Shown: positions 61,115 to 64,000 of the stretch, piece after piece | Numbering within the stretch: the stretch's first letter is position 1 | Layout: each line of letters opens with the position of its first letter | DNA from: AWTP1-13 sp963840445 | Lineage (GTDB): Bacteria > Pseudomonadota > Alphaproteobacteria > Rhizobiales > Hyphomicrobiaceae | Length of the DNA: 64,000 nucleotides | Direction: 5' to 3' | Assembly (NCBI GenBank): GCA_963840445.1 | Contig: CAWIZC010000026.1 | Coordinates: 91,742 to 155,741 of the forward strand | The notes under the pieces: generated by a model | Seen by the model: the letters and a program-made list of their open reading frames with translations, nothing else | Databases searched by the model: none | What the model was told of the DNA's origin: nothing | Program-made: the position numbers and the translations under genes

Positions 61115-61886
61115 ATGATGATTCCAGATCTGAAGGACAAGGTATGCCTGGTGACGGGTGCGAGCCGCGGCATTGGCGCCGCCGTTGCGCGCGGCTTTGG
61201 TGTGGCCGGCGCACGGGTGGCCGTGCACTACAATTCGGCTCGGCAGGAGGCGGAGGCAGTTGCCCGCGACATCGCAGCAGCCGGCGGTCGCGCGCACATC
61301 CTGCAGGGGGACATCAGCCAGACCGGCACCGTGGAACGCCTCCTGAACGAGGCGGTATCGGCATTCGGGCGGCTCGACATCCTGATCAACAATGCAGGCG
61401 ACTTGATCCGCCGCTACCCAATTGCGGAAACGTCTGACGAGTTTTTCGACGCGCAGATCGCCACCAACGTCAAGCCGGTGTTCGTCGCCTGCCGTGACGC
61501 TATCGGGCAATTCCGCAAACAGGGCGGATGGCGGCGTCATCATAAACCTGAGTTCGGTTGCGGCGCGCACCGGCGGGGGAGGCGGGTCGGGCCTGTATGC
61601 CGCTTCAAAGGCGTTTGTCGCCACCCTTACGCGCGCCTACGCCAAAGAGGTCGCCGGCGAAGGCATCCGCATCAATGCGGTATCACCGGGCGTTATCGAC
61701 ACGCCCATGCAGCAGCGCACCACCCCAACGAAGCAGATTACTGCCGCCTTGGGCGCAATTCCCATGAAACGCATGGCGACCGCCGACGAATGCGTGGGCA
61801 CGTTCCTGTATCTCGCCTCGAACGAGATGAGCGGTTACGTCACCGGCCAGGTGGTTGAGGTGAACGGCGGCCTGCTCATGCCCTGA
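61115..61886 (+). CDS. Short-chain dehydrogenase/reductase, one frameshift
   Basis: An SDR of ~256 residues. Cofactor motif 'LVTGASRGIGAAVARGFGVA' (T-G-x3-G-x-G), 'DILINNAGDLI', catalytic Ser region 'INLSSVAARTGGG' and 'GLYAASKAFVATLTRAYAKE' (Y-x3-K) are all present. The two halves are in different frames: removing one base near 61530 joins 'GQFRKQG' to 'DGGVIINLSS' and gives 257 codons. 'HYNSARQE' after strand 2 suggests NADP preference. As the last gene of the ABC operon, it may oxidise the imported compound. Confidence 0.82.
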
Positions 61887-62352
61887 GGCCCTCCAGCCCC
61901 CTCGAATTACCGCGGCAAGTTGGACAGCCTAGCAACGTCCGCTCTCCCCTCAACAAGGGAACATGCACGATTGCCCAAGCAAGAATGTTTTGGGTCAGAA
62001 GCGGTCCTCACGACAGCCCGCAAACGACGTCTGCTTTTACCCCTATGAGCGGAAGAAGCGGCCTATCGCGCTGCGGGCTGCCATCAAGTGCTCGGTAGCG
62101 GCCATACCTATTTGAGCTGATCCTGAGCGCTGCACAGTCCTGAAACTGACTTTCCAAAGCCCGTGCGGCGGAGGTTGTCCGTTGTCGGGCGGATAGCCAG
62201 TTAGGGTCTCGTTAACGGCGACTCGCGCAGGTTGCCGCCGTCGGCTTCCCCCGACCCCGACGCGTAGTGGCCGTCGCGCTTTAACTCCGCAAGCGCGGCG
62301 ACCTCAACCCTGCGTCCGTACGTGGTGCGGCATCCATTCGGACTTGCAACGG
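61887..62352. other. Region without a well-supported gene
   Basis: About 465 bp. A 50-codon plus-strand frame (61963-62115, 'MHDCPSKNVLGQKRSSRQPA...') has AAGGGA upstream but no family-like character. Nothing else was recognised. Confidence 0.35.
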
Positions 62353-62523
62353 CTAACGGCCGGCTCGCCCCTCGGCGATCTTGGCCAGCTGTTCGTATGC
62401 AGCAGCGATTTCCAGCATGGGCTGCTTGGACTCTGGATCGGTCAGTTGATCGGCCATGCGGCGGGCTTCGTCCGACTTCTGCCGCCAGTGCGCAGGATCG
62501 TCGATCGGGCTCGGCTTGTTCAT
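62353..62523 (-). CDS. Small helical protein, tandem copy 2
   Basis: A 56-residue protein ('DDPAHWRQKSDEARRMADQL', 'TDPESKQPMLEIAAAYEQLA') that aligns with its upstream neighbour at 62594-62782. Both read W-R-x-x-x-x-x-AR-x-x-AD-x-LTDPE-x-K-x-x-L-x-I-A-x-AYE-x-LA. A two-helix soluble protein common in Hyphomicrobiales; function unknown. Probably cotranscribed from the promoter at 62812-62836. Confidence 0.62.
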   Translation of the reverse strand: MNKPSPIDDPAHWRQKSDEARRMADQLTDPESKQPMLEIAAAYEQLAKIAEGRAGR

Positions 62524-62593
62524 GTATGACGGGCACTCAAACTGGGCACGATCCAGCCCATCTTGAACCACGTCACTACACGCCGACGCTATG

Positions 62594-62782
62594 TCATTTG
62601 GTATCGTCCTGATCTTTTTTTGGTTTGCGCTCTTGAGCACGCTGGGCGAGGCGTTCATACGCTTGCGCGATGCTCAGCAAGAGCACCTTGGCTTCGGGAT
62701 CAGTCAACTCGTCTGCTGCATCGCGGGCATCCGCCGCTAAGTGGCGCCAGCGAGCGACAGGCTCGTCATCCCCAGATGGCAT
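62594..62782 (-). CDS. Small helical protein, tandem copy 1
   Basis: A 62-residue protein ('PVARWRHLAADARDAADELT', 'DPEAKVLLLSIAQAYERLAQ', Lys-rich tail). Paralogue of the next gene on the same strand, 70 bp away. ATG 62782 lies 30 bases after a consensus EcfG-type promoter, implying induction in the general stress response. Function unknown. Confidence 0.65.
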   Translation of the reverse strand: MPSGDDEPVARWRHLAADARDAADELTDPEAKVLLLSIAQAYERLAQRAQERKPKKDQDDTK

Positions 62783-62811
62783 GGCACTGTCCCGGCAATC
62801 CCCCGCACAAG

Positions 62812-62836
62812 AACGCGTGGCACTTCAGGCGGTTCC
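62812..62836 (-). promoter_or_regulatory. EcfG-type general stress promoter (minus strand)
   Basis: On the minus strand GGAAC (62836-62832), an exact 16-base spacer, then CGTT (62815-62812): a full match to the alphaproteobacterial EcfG consensus. The next start codon (62782) is 30 bases downstream. Confidence 0.7.
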
Positions 62837-62905
62837 CCCATTAGTAGTTCTTGCGTCTGCACGCGGGTAGGACGATCCTTATGTCCTGCGGCGGAGGGGC
62901 CGGCA

Positions 62906-63292
62906 ATGACTGCGGCTGGAGGGGCCAACAACCCGCACGGCACCGTTCTGGTTGTCGAGGATGAGCTGTTGATCCGGCTTGACCTCGCCGACCAATTGCG
63001 GTCGGCAGGTCTCATTGTCATCGAAGCCTCAACGGGCGATGAGGCATTGACTGTCCTCAAGGCGAACGACGCCATCGACTTGGTAGTCTCGGACATACGC
63101 ATGCCTGGGGCGACGGATGGCATGGAGCTGGCGGCCTGGCTGCGCCGGGAAAGGCCCAAGATCAAGATCGTACTTGTATCCGGGTACACAGCCACTCAAG
63201 ACATGACAACCGTGGCCGACGTGGCGCTTGGAAAGCCAGTGGACCGTTCGCTGTTCGTGCGTGAGGTTGAGCGATTGCTCGGGGGCCAATGA
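62906..63292 (+). CDS. Single-domain response regulator
   Basis: A 128-residue receiver. 'GTVLVVEDELLIRLDLADQL', phosphoacceptor Asp in 'LVVSDIRMPGATDGMELA', 'IVLVSGYTA' and the Lys in 'LGKPVDRSLF' are all present. ATG 62906 has GGAGGGG upstream. This CheY-like form with 'E-L-L-I-R-L-D' is typical of receivers served by HWE/HisKA_2 kinases. It is flanked on both sides by genes with EcfG-type promoters. Confidence 0.87.
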   Translation: MTAAGGANNPHGTVLVVEDELLIRLDLADQLRSAGLIVIEASTGDEALTVLKANDAIDLVVSDIRMPGATDGMELAAWLRRERPKIKIVLVSGYTATQDMTTVADVALGKPVDRSLFVREVERLLGGQ

Positions 63293-63368
63293 GGGGTGAC
63301 CGATAGCGCCGGCAAGGCCCCGCGTCTGTATCCCAAACGCCCCATGCGCGAAAGTTGCGCAACGTCCT

Positions 63369-63393
63369 GGAACGGGACGTGGTGTCTCGCGTT
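63369..63393 (+). promoter_or_regulatory. EcfG-type general stress promoter (plus strand)
   Basis: GGAAC (63369-63373), exact 16-base spacer, CGTT (63390-63393). It lies 61 bases before the start of the small membrane-protein gene at 63454. Confidence 0.68.
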
Positions 63394-63453
63394 TGGCTTC
63401 ACACCGCTGGTAGCCAGCCAGAAGAGAGCCAGCCAGAGCGGAAGGTCCGTCGC

Positions 63454-63684
63454 ATGCTTCGCATCAACTACATGCGTCCCGAGCAGATGCCGCCGCATCA
63501 ACGGGACTTCCCCCGAAGACAGCAATCCGAACTGTCCGGCGCCGCCGGTTCTCGAGGCCTGGCCCTGATGGTGGCTTGGTATCTCGTCGCGATGTTCGCG
63601 GGCATTCTGTTGCTGGGCTATCTGACTGCATCGGAACGGCCACGCACCACTACCGCGGCCGCAGGCAGCGCGTTGGCCAAGTAG
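63454..63684 (+). CDS. Small membrane protein, stress-type
   Basis: A 76-residue protein with a basic, Gln-rich N-terminus ('RINYMRPEQMPPHQRDFPRR'), one membrane helix ('LMVAWYLVAMFAGILLLGYL') and a short Thr/Ala tail. An EcfG-type promoter lies upstream. ATG 63454 is preferred because the longer frame starts before the promoter. No family recognised. Confidence 0.55.
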   Translation: MLRINYMRPEQMPPHQRDFPRRQQSELSGAAGSRGLALMVAWYLVAMFAGILLLGYLTASERPRTTTAAAGSALAK

Positions 63685-63691
63685 GCGTGTC

Positions 63692-63895
63692 ATGGAAAGC
63701 CTCAATCACGAAGTCGCCCTGCTGGAAATGCGCACGGAGCAATTGCGCATTCATCTGCAGTCGGTTCCGGCGTCAAGCACGGAAGCGCGCAAGCTGCGGT
63801 GCGTGCTCAGTGCGATGAGAACGAAGATCAGGACGCTGAAGCGCTTCGCGCGTGCCGCCGGGGTGGTGGGTCGCGGCAAAGCGACGTTGCACTAG
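63692..63895 (+). CDS. Small coiled-coil-like protein
   Basis: A 67-residue basic helical protein ('LNHEVALLEMRTEQLRIHLQ', 'LRCVLSAMRTKIRTLKRFAR'). It starts seven bases after the preceding membrane-protein gene and is probably cotranscribed with it. Composition suggests protein or nucleic-acid binding; function unknown. Confidence 0.5.
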   Translation: MESLNHEVALLEMRTEQLRIHLQSVPASSTEARKLRCVLSAMRTKIRTLKRFARAAGVVGRGKATLH

Positions 63896-64000
63896 CGCTC
63901 AACGGTATCGGCGGATTTGGCCGACGCATCGATCCGCTTGGCCGTCTCCTAGTTGCCCACTCTCGGCTTCATCTCCGGCAGCGGTTGCACCCTCTCCATT

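Noticed and set aside
1..64000. CRISPR array or classical defence system
   Set aside because: No regularly spaced repeats and no Cas, restriction-methylation or retron-type proteins were recognised.

Overview
The window is a GC-rich chromosomal segment of an alphaproteobacterium, most likely of the order Hyphomicrobiales (Rhizobiales). The pointers are an ethylmalonyl-CoA-pathway methylsuccinyl-CoA dehydrogenase, a HvrA-like H-NS protein, an alphaproteobacterial Mic60 gene next to hemY, a HWE-family sensor kinase, GGAAC-N16-CGTT (EcfG-type) promoters and REP-like intergenic palindromes. The genus cannot be fixed from the sequence alone.

Layout. 1-14.2 kb is housekeeping and metabolism: the end of mutL, mcd, an M24 peptidase, a P-II protein, a GyrI-like protein, an H-NS protein, a MetE-core methyltransferase, a thioesterase, an acyl-CoA (feruloyl-CoA-like) ligase, a cysteine hydrolase, glyQ and sppA. 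14.5-18.0 kb is a MacA/MacB-type export operon. 18.1-26.1 kb is the tsaD / hemC / hemD / mic60 / hemY locus, with a methyltransferase and a small secreted protein between hemC and hemD. 26.2-28.7 kb is a cytochrome bd (CIO-type) operon with a 40-residue third subunit, followed by tRNA-Arg(CCT).

28.8-40.4 kb is an integrated island. The last 45 bp of tRNA-Arg are repeated exactly at 40363-40407, next to a tyrosine integrase. The island carries a serine recombinase, a RepA-like AAA ATPase, a YidB protein, a single-domain response regulator and many small secreted or membrane proteins. 40.4-54.4 kb is accessory DNA that repeats several island themes: a duplicated divergent pair of small genes, a second and broken serine recombinase, a second receiver (lacking its Asp), and a paralogue of an island-borne 74-residue protein. 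It also holds a stand-alone LigD-type ligase, a patatin, a SRAP protein with altered active-site residues, a HWE kinase with a convergent receiver, and tandem secreted proteins with a Ca-loop-like motif. 54.9-61.9 kb has a DsbA-like protein, an MFS transporter and a sugar-type ABC operon with a hydrolase and a short-chain dehydrogenase. 62.3-63.9 kb is a cluster of small stress-type genes around a receiver, with two consensus EcfG-type promoters.

A caution for anyone using this window: the acyl-CoA ligase, glyQ, hemC, cydA, the AAA ATPase, the SDR gene and probably the first recombinase each read through only if one or more single extra bases are removed. Corrected lengths are multiples of three in each case tested. 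Because essential genes are hit and the errors are all insertions, sequencing or assembly error is more likely than gene decay.
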